A DNA stretch of 64,000 nt, from assembly GCA_018907035.1 (NCBI GenBank), contig JACCIC010000228.1, positions 248,001 to 312,000 of the forward strand. Direction: 5' to 3'. This stretch comes from Sycobia sp. Sy_11. Taxonomy: Eukaryota; Arthropoda; Insecta; Hymenoptera; Epichrysomallidae. The notes beneath the pieces are model-generated. The model had not been told where the DNA came from. It made no database searches and saw nothing but the letters and a program-made list of their open reading frames with translations. Of the stretch, positions 1 through 12,002 are shown in pieces (within the stretch, counting starts at the first letter, position 1; each line of letters begins with the position of its first letter). The translations under genes and the position numbers were made by a program.

Positions 1-804
1 AGATGGTAATCAGACGGAGCAACTTCTAGACTATACGGCGGGTGGGGTAGGACTTCCCATTTGAGCGTTTCTAAGTATGTTTTCACCGGCGGTGCAACAT
101 GTGGGCGTGCATTGTCATGTTGCAAAATAACTTTGTCGTGCCTGTCGGAGTATTGTGGTCGTTTTTCTCGTAGTGCGCGGCTCAAACGCATCAATTGTCG
201 TCGATAGACCTCGCCTGTGATCCTTTCATTTGGTTTCAGAAGCTCATAGTAAACCACACCTAGCTGGTCCCACCATATACAGAACATGAGCTTGGCACCA
301 TGAATATTTGGCCGTCGATGATGATGCATGGCCGGGTAGTCCCCATGATTTTCTTCGCTTCGGATTATCGTAACGTATCCACTTTTCATCGCCAGTCACG
401 ACACGATGCAGAAAATCCTTTCTTTTATGTCGCTGAAGCAGCTGTTCGCAAGTGAAAAAACGCCGTTCGACGTCTCTCAGCTTCAGTTCGTACGGCACCC
501 AATTTCCTTGCTTTTGGAACATTCCCATGACTTTCAAACGCTTGGAAATGGTTGTTCGGTCAACTCCCAATGCTTCAGCAAGTTCTTCTTGCGTTTGACA
601 AGAATCTTCATCAAGCAAAGTCGCCAATTCTCGATCTTCAAAGATTTGCGGCCGCCCGGAACGCTCCTTGTCTTCCACGTCGAAATCACCGCTTTTGAAG
701 CGTCGAAACCATCCGCGAACACTTGAATCATCGACACAACCTTCTCCATAAGCCTCCTGAAGCAATCGATGCGTCTCGGCAGCAGATTTCTTCAAATTGA
801 ACAA
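1..804 (-). pseudogene. mariner (Tc1/mariner) transposase, partial and frameshifted
   Basis: Cut-and-paste DNA transposase acting on element ends in the nucleus. Reading leftward from 804, two helix-turn-helix segments are visible (residues about 8-60, with RRFKSGDFDVEDKERSGRP, and about 65-100, with EELAEALGVDRTTISKRL). The DDE domain opens with the first catalytic Asp in VTGDEKWIRYDNPKR. The frame breaks near 310-316; the other frame carries IHGAKLMFCIWWDQ, then the second Asp (ILQHDNARPH) and the third (APSDYH) at the very left edge. So all three mariner D,D34D positions are present but split by an indel. The N-terminus lacks roughly 10-15 residues usual for the family, and the DNA upstream of 804 passes straight into the repeat cassette, so the 5' inverted repeat is gone. 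The element runs out of the window. It could also be called SETMAR-like mariner. Confidence 0.9.
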
Positions 805-837
805 ATTATATAAATATTATAAGCCGTAGAAAGACGC

Positions 838-1495
838 CAAAACCTCTTTCTCGTATAAATTGGTAATAATAATATTATAATGATCGTTGTTTATTAGAAC
901 ATGAATAAATAATTAAGTCAAATACGCCGACTATGATTGAGAATTATATATATATTCATTGTAAGCCTTTGGAAAGGCGCCCAAACAAATTATTTCGTTT
1001 ATATTTTTTTGTTTCAGAACACTTTGTAAATAGAAGGGGGTTTCATGAATAAATTAATTTTTATATTTTGTTAATAAAAATATACTGTGTTACAAAATTA
1101 TTTTCCTGATCTGCCGTCCTATCTTGAAATACTTCCTCCCCTCTCAAAGATACCCTGGAAATATACCGCGTATGCTATCCCGAGTGGGATAGGAATATTA
1201 CATAATAATATTACAATGGTTGTTGCTTATTGGAACATGAATAAATAATTAAGTCAAATACGCCGATTATGATTGAGAATTATCTATATTCATTGTAAGC
1301 CTTTGGAAAGGCGCCCAGACACTCGACATAGCGTGAATCGATCGTATAATTCGATAAATATTATAAATTACGTAAATAGCAATAAATAAGAACATTAACA
1401 AATATTCACATGCGAAAATCTCGTTGTTATACAAACAAAAGAATGAATATTATAAATACTTAAACAAATATCGAATCATGTAATTTGTCGGACTT
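838..1495. repeat. Repeat cassette, copy A (with a partial extra copy at 838-985)
   Basis: Non-coding segment that recurs at 6237-6728 (copy B) and in part at 21412-21636 (copy C). Shared landmarks are GGGTTTCATGAATAAATTAA, GTAAGCCTTTGGAAAGGCGC and CAAATATCGAATCATGTA. The piece 838-985 repeats the 1195-1320 part once more just upstream, with differences. Copy A lacks the ~104 bp minisatellite that follows in B and C. No coding potential is visible. The element type is unknown; it could be a non-autonomous element or part of an LTR leader. Confidence 0.8.
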
Positions 1496-1499
1496 AAGC

Positions 1500-2720
1500 T
1501 ATATTTCATACAGTTATAAATTATATTATTTATTATAACATTTTTTCTTTATAAAATATTTTTGTACCTTTTAAATATAATCCATAAAAGTAATGTGAAA
1601 GTACAATTATAACTTTTCGTTAAACTCTTATAAGCGAAGTACATGGCGAAGTATAACTATATATACACAGTGATAAGAAGAACTCCGGTGGCAGCTCCAG
1701 ACACTGACGCAGCTGGCGTGCAGTAATACCGTTGCGACCGCAGAACTACATCGAGCAGTTAGCAACAAGTCACGTGCACTATTCCGCTTACTTTTAGCGT
1801 TAGCTTACAACTTACTTTTAGCTTTATTTAAGCGGAAGCGCAGCGGCGCACAGCAGTTCCGAGGTAACCAGCAAGCAAAAAGCGCCGAAACGCTCGTACA
1901 CCGACCTAGAGTCCCTGCAACACGGTTCAGGTAATAAGTTCGGTCTTATTTTTCATATATTAATCGGAATCGGCTTTTGTTCGCGAAAAACTTAAACTAT
2001 TGTAATTATCTATATTCAGCTTTGCTTGAATGTTTATTGAATAAATAAGTTTGTCAAAAGAAATAAATACATCGTATTCGTGTTTTATTCTCGACACCTT
2101 CGATTTTATTATGTTATCACTTTTTCCGTGTCTTGATATTTCGTCTTTCGTTACTCCTGCATCCATTGACTGTCGCACGGCGATCAGTACAGCAACACAT
2201 TGTCGTACATTAAGGAAATTCAAGGATCCAACGGCTCGCTCCCTCTCGGAGCTGGTGCGCCACCTGCCAAAGTTAAGTCGAACAGATTTTATAAAGAAGG
2301 GAAAAGAAATTCCAAACTAACTCCGGTGTAAAGTTGCAAAATTGACAAGGGCATTAGAATAGTATACGACTATATGCTATTATTCGAGTAAACAGGCAGT
2401 AGGTATAATTGTTATATCATAATGAAACTATTCTTTTGGATTTCAATACGCTTCGAAATGTCGCTTTGACGACTTCTTATATTTTATAACATATAATATA
2501 AAAATATATCTTTATATACTTCTTATGTTTTGTAACATATAATAGAAAAAAAATTTGTTATGTAAAACATATCAATTAGAAAAAAATTTAATAAACAGTA
2601 TGGATTGTTTCAAAACTGATTCATAGATTGTTTTAAAACAAAAGATTTAGTAATTAATATCTTCAGTTATGATTATACTAAAGTCTACAGTTATAGTTTA
2701 CTCAATATTAAGTAGTAAAT
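1500..2720. other. Unassigned interval with a promoter-like or leader-like stretch
   Basis: 1500-1650 is AT-rich. Around 1655-1675 there is a TATA-like run (CTATATATACACAG), followed by a more GC-balanced 1680-1940 stretch that ends in CAGGTAATAAG, which could be a splice donor. Open frames at 1960-2320 on both strands resemble no family I recognise. 2330-2720 is AT-rich with short direct repeats (TTCTTATATTTTATAACATA and a variant). It might be a 5' UTR exon or LTR remnant; I cannot choose. Confidence 0.25.
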
Positions 2721-2727
2721 GACTTAC

Positions 2728-3080
2728 GAAAAATTTTCTGGTATAACGGTACACATTATTTGTGGGTGTACAGACACGCGATTGATATCGTCATGGAGGC
2801 CCTCCAGTACATAACGTAAGAATTCTTGAGCATCCTGCTGACTACAGCCTACAAAGTGTGGCGAGAATCTCTGAATCTGAGTTTTAAATGACGACGTATT
2901 CACAACATGATCACCGTGGTTTTCCCATAATTCCTCTACAATTTTATAAAAAGCTTTAATAAGTCCACCCTTCATACGTGATGTTCTTGAGTTAATGTCG
3001 GCTAAGTATTCATCATTTAGCATATATTTCAATAGTGGCTTTGTATTGCTGAGACATTGAATCACACTATTCATGAAACA
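2728..3080 (-). CDS. USP2-like: Internal exon of ubiquitin-specific protease 2-like deubiquitinase
   Basis: Cysteine protease that removes ubiquitin from proteins. The exon reads CFMNSVIQCLSNTKPLL at its start and GCSQQDAQEFLRYVLEGLHDDINRV further on, both signature segments of the USP fold; the first residue is the catalytic Cys. The exon is bounded on the minus strand by an acceptor (AAATTGCAG just before TGTTTC) and a donor (GTAAGT at 2727-2722), and its 353 nt are open throughout. The protein of USP2 type continues on both sides, but I see neither the preceding exon ending in the NT residues before the Cys nor the following FVGQL-type exon in this window. It is either one exon of a gene with very long, transposon-filled introns or an isolated fragment. 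The clean splice sites and open frame favour a real exon. The assignment to USP2 rather than USP8 or USP21 rests on the ADIN/VVNT/IPENFS-type spacing and is moderate. Confidence 0.75.
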
Positions 3081-3089
3081 CTGCAATTT

Positions 3090-4110
3090 ATTTTTCTATT
3101 AGTAATACAAAAATGCCCTAAAAATCACTTATGCAGATTTTAAGCTATCATAGGTTTGAATCTTGATTCATAAAATGTGTATATTTAAGATGCTAGATAA
3201 TTCCCAATTATTTTTCTTCTCATAAATTATATAAATTCAGTACATAGCTATGAACCTCAACGGTCATATAAATAATATATACAATAACAATATTTAAAAA
3301 GTGCAAATGTTTTATATTATTGCAAATTATTCTATTTTGTTAATCTGAAGACAACTATAAATTTTTGATTTTATAAAGAGGTATGTTGAATAAGCCAAAT
3401 TCTTTATATAAAATTATATTTTTTAGAAAAAAAATTAAAATTTGAAATTTGAAAATTTGAAAAAAAATTTGAAACCAGTGAAAATAATCATCTAAGGAAA
3501 AACATTTTTCGAAGATTATAGATAGTTTACAATATAAATTAGATTTTGTTCAGAATTTTACATTATGCTGTCAGAATATTTACATTCTGGGTTAAATAAA
3601 TTTTTTCAATATACATATGAAAAATGTATATGTACAGTATACAAGACAATAGAATATTTATTACTATTATTATCCTTGTGTAAGTAAATGCAACCACAAC
3701 TAAAACAGTCAACAATATATGATGTATGTACAAAAGAAATGTCCTGTGAATAAAATATTGCTAATCGTTGAACAAAGATTTTACGATGTTAGTCACATGC
3801 TTTAAAGGACAAAGTAATATAAAGTAATACAACCAGTATTATTATCACTTATTGTTATAATTATTATAAATAATTATGATTGTTCTTAATCAGTGGCTGA
3901 CACTACCCGAGCGGTGCCGAAATAAGTACAATATAATACTCTAAATTAGATTAACAGAAATAAAAAAAAATTAATTATTCGTAAAAGAAGCATATTCAAT
4001 TAGGTGAAAATCTGGTGGCGAGCTTCGGTTGCATTATAAATAATAAGAAATGTAAAGAACTGGGAATAACAGATTTTTACCTAGATAATAGAAAATAAGA
4101 AATAAGAAAT
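3090..4110. other. AT-rich non-coding interval
   Basis: No gene, repeat family or RNA that I recognise. The composition fits an intron or intergenic DNA. If the USP2 exon is real, this would be intron upstream of it. Confidence 0.4.
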
Positions 4111-4685
4111 ATAAAGAACTTACGACGAACAAAAATATGGCCGCAAAAAATTATACCGATCATTACACTAAATTTTATCTTTACGAAATTGTCGCGTAAT
4201 TATAGAAAAATCTACACACATAATAATTTATTCTCGCTGCGTATACGAAAATGATATGTAATGAAATAATATAATTATACGAAATTAATTTAATATATAT
4301 TCCAACGTGATAAAATAACATGAGCAAGGCAAAGGTCGGGACGAATGGTCTAGAAGGTAGTCGACAGAACCGCCATAAACCGAAGAAGAGAAAGATAACG
4401 TAATATATAGCCTCTCTCTACCGTTAGTTTCAGTAGAAAAGTGCGTCAGAGGGGATTAGACCGGCCAAGTGTATTAGACCGGCGGCAGCTATCCCTCTCT
4501 AATACAAACCTACACGCGCACCATTGTTCTCTTTCATCGAACGACATGCGTCAGCAGCGAATACCATGGTAAGGGGACGTGCAAGCCTCTACACTGGCGC
4601 GCGCATTCCAGCAGATACAAAAGGTGTCCTAAATGAATTCACCCGCTGTATTTAATTTATAAATACATTAAAATATTATTAATAT

Positions 4686-4731
<46 letters not shown>

Positions 4732-4735
4732 GACT
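4110..4735. repeat. Diverged direct repeat, unit 1
   Basis: Shares its order of landmarks with 4895-5500: AAAAATATGGCCGC near the start, a block of pyrimidine-rich and CTAATACA sequence, then ACTGGCGCGCGCATTCCAG (4593-4611 against 5391-5409), then TTCACCCGCT and a (TA)n tract at the end. The two units are clearly homologous but diverged. No coding capacity is convincing; the frame at 5069-5440 on the minus strand has no recognisable domain. The pair could be LTRs of a small element. Confidence 0.6.
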
Positions 4736-4894
4736 ACTATGGGTTACTTACCTCGAAGATCTCTGGTGTCGTCGGCGTCGCTGGAGCAGGAAAACAGGGA
4801 ATGGGGAACGAGAATGACTAAGTCGATCTCTTTCGAATCACGTAATAACAATTGATTTACCGGAGATCACAAATAATACTCTTTAGCCTAAGCG

Positions 4895-5486
4895 CGATAC
4901 ATTTGCGACGGCCAAAAATATGGCCGCGCAAATTCATTGCAACCGATAGTTATATCTATTACACAAATATATCACGAACACATTAAGTTATAATAATTCA
5001 TTTCCGTCCCACATAAGAAAAAATAATAAGTTAAACGTAAAACCAAAGCATTATAATACACAAAAATATTACTTCACGCAAATTAAATGAATAAATTTAA
5101 CGCGGTAAATATACCGAAGATGAACAAAGATCGCGACGACTACTGTAGAAAGTAGTCGACGTGAACGCCGAAAACAGAACCGTAGAGAGAGAACGCAATA
5201 CATAGTTTCTCTCTCTACTACTAAGCTTAAGCCCGAAGCATACAATAGGGGAGATACACTGCGCGCGGCAAGAGAGAGCCGGCGGCCGCTATCCCATCTA
5301 ATACACGCCACACACACACTCCCGTACACTCTCGTTGAACGACGCGAGCCAGCCGCGAATACTGCGGTAGGCGAACGCGCAAGCGTTATACTGGCGCGCG
5401 CATTCCAGTATATACAACGGGTGTTCGAAAACGAGTTCACCCGCTCTATTTAATTAAAATAATTAAATTAAAATATTAATTGTACG

Positions 5487-5500
<14 letters not shown>
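4895..5500. repeat. Diverged direct repeat, unit 2
   Basis: Second copy of the 4110-4735 unit, again ending in (TA)n. The 160 bp between units holds no gene. Downstream, from 5720, GGCTCGTCCGAAATTG is loosely like a retrotransposon primer-binding region, which would suit an LTR reading, but I see no gag or pol of this element. Confidence 0.55.
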
Positions 5501-5568
<68 letters not shown>

Positions 5569-5578
5569 CATGTATATA
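5489..5578. repeat. (TA)n microsatellite with ACATG interruptions
   Basis: Runs of TA dinucleotides interrupted by ACATG and AATA. Comparable pure TA tracts lie at 4689-4729, 22206-22258, 25492-25520, 25632-25651, 36833-36851, 36967-37020, 37701-37798, 44381-44414 and 48502-48539. Confidence 0.9.
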
Positions 5579-5599
5579 TGCGTATACATTATTATACAT

Positions 5600-6236
5600 A
5601 TATACAATCACTGTTCGCAGCACAGCGGCTACAAATATAAATAATTGTAAATAATAATTATTATGATTATTATTAGGTATTATTATTATTAATTATCATT
5701 ATTATTACTATAATTATTATAATTCAGCGGCTCGTCCGAAATTGAACCAGCGGCGACGGAAATACTCGACTATTTTATTAGAAACGGGCCTGTAAAACGC
5801 AAAATCTAGAGTTCGCCCTGTGAACCGACTGTCCCGAAGTCGAGTCACACGAATTCTCCCCGGAGCTAAAAACTCATACAGAGCTCAAAATAATTCTGAC
5901 TTTAAATCCTGCCCGAAACTATTAGTTTGATCCCTGTTGCGAGGCACTCCTCAAAAGACCAGCCGTTCTCTGATCCTGACTAGACATTTTCCCCCTTAAC
6001 TCTTGATCCTGGTTGCGAGGCACTCCTCAAAAGACCAGCGGAGTTAAGTTCACCTTAGAACGAACCTATTTTAAATTCTACCTGTCGTATTTTTATATTT
6101 TCCCACGTGGAAAATAGCACCGGGAATCCGTGTGGAAAATAGTGCCGGATTAAACTACGCGACGCGGAAACTAGCGCGAAGCCAGTAGCTATAATTTATA
6201 TGTACATCCAGCTATAAATTTGTTTCAGTTAAATTA
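5600..6236. other. Non-coding interval with a duplicated 35 bp motif
   Basis: No gene is visible. The motif GCGAGGCACTCCTCAAAAG lies in two near-identical 35 bp copies starting at 5929 and 6005. TGGAAAATAG is also repeated near 6109 and 6132. The region precedes cassette copy B and may be leader sequence of an LTR element. Confidence 0.5.
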
Positions 6237-7041
6237 ATTATTTCGTTTATATTTTTTTGTTTCAGAACACCTTGTAAATAGAAGGGGGTTTCATGAATAA
6301 ATTAATTTTTATATTTTGTTAATAAAAATATACTGTGTTACAAAATTATTTTCCTGATCTGCCGTCCTATCTTGAAATACTTCCTCCCCTCTCAAAGATA
6401 CCCTGGAAATATACCGCGTATGCTATCCCGAGTGGGATAGGAATATTACATAATAATATTACAATGGTTGTTGCTTATTGGAACATGAATAAATAATTAA
6501 GTCAAATACGCCGATTATGATTGAGAATTATCTATATTCATTGTAAGCCTTTGGAAAGGCGCCCAGACACTCGAGATAGCGTGAATTGGTCGTATAATTA
6601 GATAAATATTATAAATTAGATAAATAGCAATAAATATGAACATTAATAAATATTCACAGGCGAAAATGCCGCTATTATACAAACAAAAGAATGAATATTC
6701 TAAATATTTAAGCAAATATCGAATCATGTAAATCGATGGGAAGGATCGCAAAACTTGGGGATTGTCACTTGTTCAGTTCTTAGAAACAATCCGAAAATTT
6801 TCAAAATTTTTTCAAAGTTTTTGCATGAAGATAATTTCTGGCGATGGGAAGGGTCGAGAAACTCGGGGCTTGTCACTTTTTCGGTTCTTAGAAGGACTAA
6901 AAATTTTCGAAATTTTTTCAGTTTTTTCATGGTAATACTGTTCGGCGATGGGAAGCGTCGAAAAACTCGGGGTTTGTCACTTTTTCGCTTCATAGGTAAA
7001 ATTCGAATATTTTCGAAATTTTTTCAGTTTATGCATGGTAA
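6237..7041. repeat. Repeat cassette, copy B, with ~104-108 bp minisatellite
   Basis: 6237-6728 repeats copy A almost exactly. From 6734 a tandem array follows with units starting at 6734, 6842 and 6946 (108 and 104 bp apart). Each unit opens with CGATGGGAAG and contains GTCACTTTTTCGGTTCTTAG and AAAATTTTC. The array stops inside the third unit at 7041, where the Gypsy-1 LTR begins. The open frames on both strands here are by-products of the repeat. Confidence 0.85.
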
Positions 7042-8161
7042 TGTTGCATTCCGAGCAAAATGTCGGGTCTATTTTATGAATGGCATGTGAGTGTAAATCT
7101 ATCGACCGAAACGATATTATTATCACATGCACACGATACGGTTATCAAATAAAGCCACGGTGTTGCGAATGGTATCGCCGAATAAGCGATAAAACTGTGC
7201 TTACTGACGGTAAAGCGAAATTTGACAATTGTGCGTTCTACGAGTAATTCAACGAGGAACAAACGCTGGCTCTAGTCTTACCGCTCTATATGGACAAAGA
7301 GCAAACGTTTTGTACTAAAATTAAGAATATTAAAATTTCATTTTTTAGAACTTTGGATTTTCACTTTCCTAGTTGAGCTTTTGCACGTTTAAGTACGAGG
7401 GAACAACGCGAAAGCGGTGGGCGGAGAAGAAAGAGCAAACCGAGGTAATGCGTAAGATGCAGAATGAGCGGAGGGCAGACTCGTCTCAGCTCCGGTTGCG
7501 ACGAGTAATCTTCGTCATCGTGTGCTCAGTGCAGTGCGATTTTGCGGTTCTGTGATGTTGTGTGTGATTTGTATCGTGAAAAGTGTCTTGTAATAGAAAT
7601 CGCGTCAGTGTAAATTCATTGTACGATTAGTTTATATAATTTTTCTTGGTAATTATATTATGTGCGCTTTGTATCGTTAAATGTGTCTTGTAATTGAGAC
7701 CGCTGCAGTGTAAATTGATTGTTAGTTTCGCTTGTGTAATTTTTAGTAGTGTTTAATTAAAAAGTGTTTATACTGAAATTGCCACCTTATTAGAGTTTTT
7801 CTTAATTAGCGCTTCTTGTGCGTAATCTCGTGGTTAATTTTAAATGCTTCTTAATTTTTAACCTTTTTCAGCATCAATGATTTATTTATTTGTATTTTCT
7901 GGTTCATCGGTCAACAATCGTATCTACTTTGAGGTTTTTAATAATTCACAGAGTGCGTAAAATCAGTGCCGTCGTGCATTGACGATTCACAAATAGGGAT
8001 CTCACTTTCCCTTCTAATCTAGAAGTGAGTGGTGACAGTGCTGCCTAACAAATCAACAATCGTCACCGTCGAGGTAGCATGCCCTCTGCCTTCGCCATCG
8101 CCACGCAACGACGGCTGCGACCGACGGGACGATTTTTTGGTGACAGCGGTGAGATTCGCCG
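7042..8161 (+). repeat. Gypsy-1 5' LTR (minimum extent)
   Basis: Matches 16034-16395 plus 20690-21416 in order. Landmarks are TTATCAAATAAAGCC, CTCTATATGGACAAAGAG, AAAAGTGTTTATACTGAAAT and GCGACCGACGGGACGATTTT. AATAAA at about 7148 could be a polyadenylation signal. The match ends at 8161 because the 3' copy ends there; the true LTR may run further. A primer-binding site was not identified. Confidence 0.8.
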
Positions 8162-10600
8162 TCAAAGGTCTCGAGTACTCCTGCGGGAAAAGGCGCCCTT
8201 AGTACCCTTGCGGGAACTGGGAATATACATCGACCTGGTGCGCATCACCTACAGCCGCCGCAGCGAGTGACCTCACAGAGAGGAGGGAGCGTCGAGAAGT
8301 GGTGTTTGCCAGCGGCGAAATTCACCAGGTAAGTCCTTTTCTTTCGTTAGGAGATCGGAACACCGATCATAGGCTTTGAATACTTGCGGTTTTTTTTTTG
8401 TTTATGTTAATATTTTAATTTGAACTAAATTTCCTTAAAAACCTTAAACTTAAATTAAACTTAAGTTAAAGTATCCCCCTTGTTTTGTAATCTGATTTTA
8501 GAAATGCGAATGTAGTGATATGTAGTAAATCTTCATATATTAATGTGTAGCAATCTTCAGATAATAATTGTTTGAATCATCGAAGCAAACTACGTAGAGG
8601 TTGAAATTGAATACAACTTATTAGTGTTTTATATTCATATAAATTTACATAAGTTCGTCATTTGCATGTGAGAATAATTCTGATGATTTTAATAATAAAT
8701 TTTTTTTCTCATTATCTTATTTTCGGCTTCGTTTTTGAAAGTACGTTAAATCCGTTTCATTAGAATTTTCACAAATCGAGTAAAATTTTTAAAGTTATTA
8801 TTATCCATCGTTATCATTATCCATCGATATCATTATCCATCGTCCGTATTTCGCATAAATTAAGTTAAACCGGGGAAAAATCTCCATTAGGCTAATCCCT
8901 GGCGCGATTTTCGAAAGAAAATAGACGGTGTAATTAAACGCCAAATTAGGATAAACCCCGGGTTGACAGGGTCATTAAGCGCGAAGTAGGGATTAGGGTA
9001 CCTCGGCGACGGCAGCTGCAAGATAACCCCGCCCCCTAATTGATACCTTTGCGATGCAAGATATATCATGCTGGGGTAATAAAAGGTATAGTAAATATAG
9101 TCTCTATATCCAGATGATATTTACTAGTTAATTGCCAGATGTAAGTATATTACAATTGTATTGCGTTTCTGCCTAATTATATTGATTGTATCGTGATTAA
9201 TATTAACCGTCGCAACTAAGTAAATTTTTATTTACATGCATTTTATATGCATCTTATAGATGTATTTTATAATTACATTTTATATTTCTGTATTTTCACT
9301 TTATAATTGCGAATGTTTATAATTTTTCGTGTAGTTATAAAAGTTAAATTTGTATTAAGATTTAAAATTTAAGGAAAATTTTAATGAATTTTTTTATTAT
9401 CAAATTAAAATTAAAATTCAAATTAAAATAGAAATAGTACATTTTAAATTTCAAATCAAAAAGACGATTTATATATTATATTTATTATATATTTATTTAT
9501 TGTATTATATTTATGTATATTTACATTTTATTTCTATACTTGCATCTTATAATTGTGGATATTTATAATGTCAAATTCTTCGTATGGTCATAAAATTCAA
9601 ATTTTAATTAAGATTTAAACTTTAAGGTAAATTTTATTGAATTTTTTTTAGTTTTCAAGTTAAAATTAAAATTAAAATAAAAGTCAAAATATTTAAATTT
9701 TTAATTTTAAATCAAATTAACAATAACATTTAGATCGAAATTTTAGTTAACATTTTTGTATACAGCGTGTACTTTGTTTTCATCTCATCCCAGTTTTTTT
9801 TGCAGTCTATTCTCCATAGACATCCAACATTATTTGTCACTTGTTAATATCTATTATTATATAGAGTTACTCCTATTTATGTATTATATTTATTTATATA
9901 TTTATTATACTTTATTATATATTTATATATTTATGATTTATTGTATTTACGTATTCTACACTCGCGCGCGTGAGGTAGGACAGTCGGACCTAGTGTGTCC
10001 AAGTACCCGGAGGTATATATGTCAAATTTCGAAGGCCCCTCGGAGTTAGTGGCTCCGAGCCCCTCCTTTATCCCCAGAGCTAACGTCTCTGTCCTCCTGT
10101 ACGTGTGCTTATAGGCTTAATTAGATTTCGAAAACGGAAAGGGTTCCCTTTTTTTCCTTTCATATATTTAAAAGTTAAATATAAATTTGTATCAGGTTAT
10201 TGCACCGCGACCGCAACAGCCGAGCATACAATCGAAACAACCGAGTCAGTCCCGGAAAACGCACACTATTGGGTAAGTGCAAAAAGGCCCGCTGGTCAGC
10301 AAAGCGAATACTGCTGCACGTATTCTCGTAGGCTAAATTAGACTTTCAAAAACGAAAGGGTTTCCTCTTTTTTTCTCTCTTCTCTGTATATTTAAAAGTT
10401 AAATAAGCTTATATTAAACTGATATAAACTTCAGTTTTATTATTTGTTGTATCAGTTATTGCTTGTTGTAAAGATGATAAAAGATTTTTTTTCATATAAC
10501 AAGCCAGACCCCCTTTGAGGTTCACGTCCTCAAAGACCTCCCTCGTAGCTTGAATTGTATATAAAATAATTGCGAATAAGAGAATATGGCATAAACGCCG
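8162..10600 (+). other. Gypsy-1 leader: non-coding, with internal duplications
   Basis: No gene until gag. 8300-8340 has a CAGGTAAGT donor-like site. 9272-9440 and 9525-9690 are a diverged direct duplication (both pass through ATAATT, then TTTAAGG and AAATTTTA). 10113-10190 and 10328-10410 are another (both GGCT-AATTAGA, then GAAAGGGTT, then TATTTAAAAGTTAAATA). Between the latter lies a pol-derived scrap (10190-10300). CTCGGAG and CTCCGAG at about 10038-10058 form a short hairpin. Confidence 0.55.
10190..10300 (+). pseudogene. Isolated pol fragment in the Gypsy-1 leader
   Basis: Translates in part to TATAEHTIETTESVPENAH, closely matching the start of this element's own RT region at about 12850 (TATTEHTIETIDSVPVNAR). 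It lies before gag, out of normal order, inside a local duplication. Likely captured by recombination between related copies or by faulty reverse transcription. Confidence 0.65.
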
Positions 10601-10608
10601 GCCGAGTT

Positions 10609-12002
10609 CGAAGTTAGAATGCGCGTATTGCGCGAGCGCGAAGATCGCTTGGTCGAGCACGAGGCTCGCCTAAGGATGCAGGAGAACGAGCTCGCGGAGG
10701 TAAAAACCGATTACAACACGATTACGGAGGTCCTGATTTATCGCTTAGAAAGAAGTGAAGCTCGCTACGAAGCTCTTCAGGCACAACAAAACCACCAATC
10801 CGTATCCGAATATCGTACCTCGTCGATAGAGCGAGTGCGACAACTACGGCATCGGAATATCGACGGTTGCCCACTGTCCCAATTCGCGATGAGTCGGTGG
10901 AGTTTTTAAGTGAACGCGATACTACACAATGTCGCGAAAGTGAATTATTGCGTAGAAACAATGAATTCGCACCAGGCTGGGGACAATCCGATTACACCAG
11001 GGAACGCGAATATGACGGCTATGAGAACGAATCGCCGCGTGCGTATAGGAATTTCGAATCACGCGAACCGGGATACGAACAAACGGTCGACACGGAATCT
11101 TGAAGGAATTGTTGCGAGGCTGCATCGCGAAAATTCCGTATTTCGACCGGACAAATCTTCTAGAATTTGTCGCTGTGATTCGACAAATCCAAGTACAAGT
11201 TCTCAAAAAGTTAGAGCTTGAGGTGAAATGTCGCCTCAGGCTAAAGTTAACAAAGGCAACGCCTGCAATGTTTGGGAGGCGTGAATATGGAATCATCGAA
11301 AGTTTCGTTCGCCGGTTGCTCGAGGTTTTTGGGACTAGCTTTACGTCCCATCATATAGGACAACAGTTAGGCGAGGTTCGAATGGGCGCGAACGAACCCA
11401 TAACCGATGATGTGGATCAATTGAGCCGCGTCGAGACCGAAGAGATTGAAAGCGACGTGATCGCGAATTTTATGGAAGGTTTGCCAGAACATTTATCGAA
11501 CCGAATTCGCAATTGTCCCCGTCACATAGAGGATCTGTACAGGATTGCTGTACTGGTGCCGACGATTTCCAAACGATCAAACGATCAAACGATTTGCAAA
11601 AACGAACGCTATAACGGGAGACTACTTTCTGCTGAATACGGGGAAACTGCGAGCAATCGCAGAAATCGCGATCCAGTTAATAAATCTGTGCCCCAAACGA
11701 TACTCCGCGAACGGTATGATAGAAATCTACGCATGGAATGGAGAAATGCGCCGAAAATGGATCGCGAAGATTCGCGAAATTACTCTCGCACAGAACAGCG
11801 ACACGGGAAAAACACGATCAGGCGCATACGTTTGCCATGTCCAGACGGGCCACAATTAAATTGTACCTATTGTGGCAAGTTCGGACATGAGCGCGAAAAT
11901 TGTTTTTCGCGACAAAATCGCGAGGCAAAGGAGTCGGGAAACGCGCAAGGTGTCCGGAAGAAAGACTGCCCACTGACGAATATGGCGCAAAACCGACGTT
12001 AA
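10609..12002 (+). pseudogene. gag: Gypsy-1 gag, broken into three frames
   Basis: Structural capsid and nucleocapsid protein. 10619-10909 encodes a charged coiled-coil segment (EREDRLVEHEARLRMQENEL). 10867-11103 continues in another frame (Arg- and Glu-rich). 11100-12002 holds the capsid-like part (IPYFDRTNLLEFVAVIRQ) and ends in one CCHC zinc knuckle, CTYCGKFGHERENC, at about residues 258-271. The single knuckle suits many insect Gypsy elements. Frameshifts near 10900 and 11100 mean no intact Gag can be made. Confidence 0.8.

Noticed and set aside
406..726. Plus-strand 106-residue open frame
   Set aside because: Antisense shadow of the mariner transposase; no domain.
6724..6993. Coding repeats read from the minisatellite on both strands
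   Set aside because: Unit length of about 104-109 bp keeps frame only by chance, and the readings resemble nothing.
9960..10080. tRNA- or riboswitch-like fold near the CTCGGAG hairpin
   Set aside because: Only one short stem; no cloverleaf or known aptamer core.
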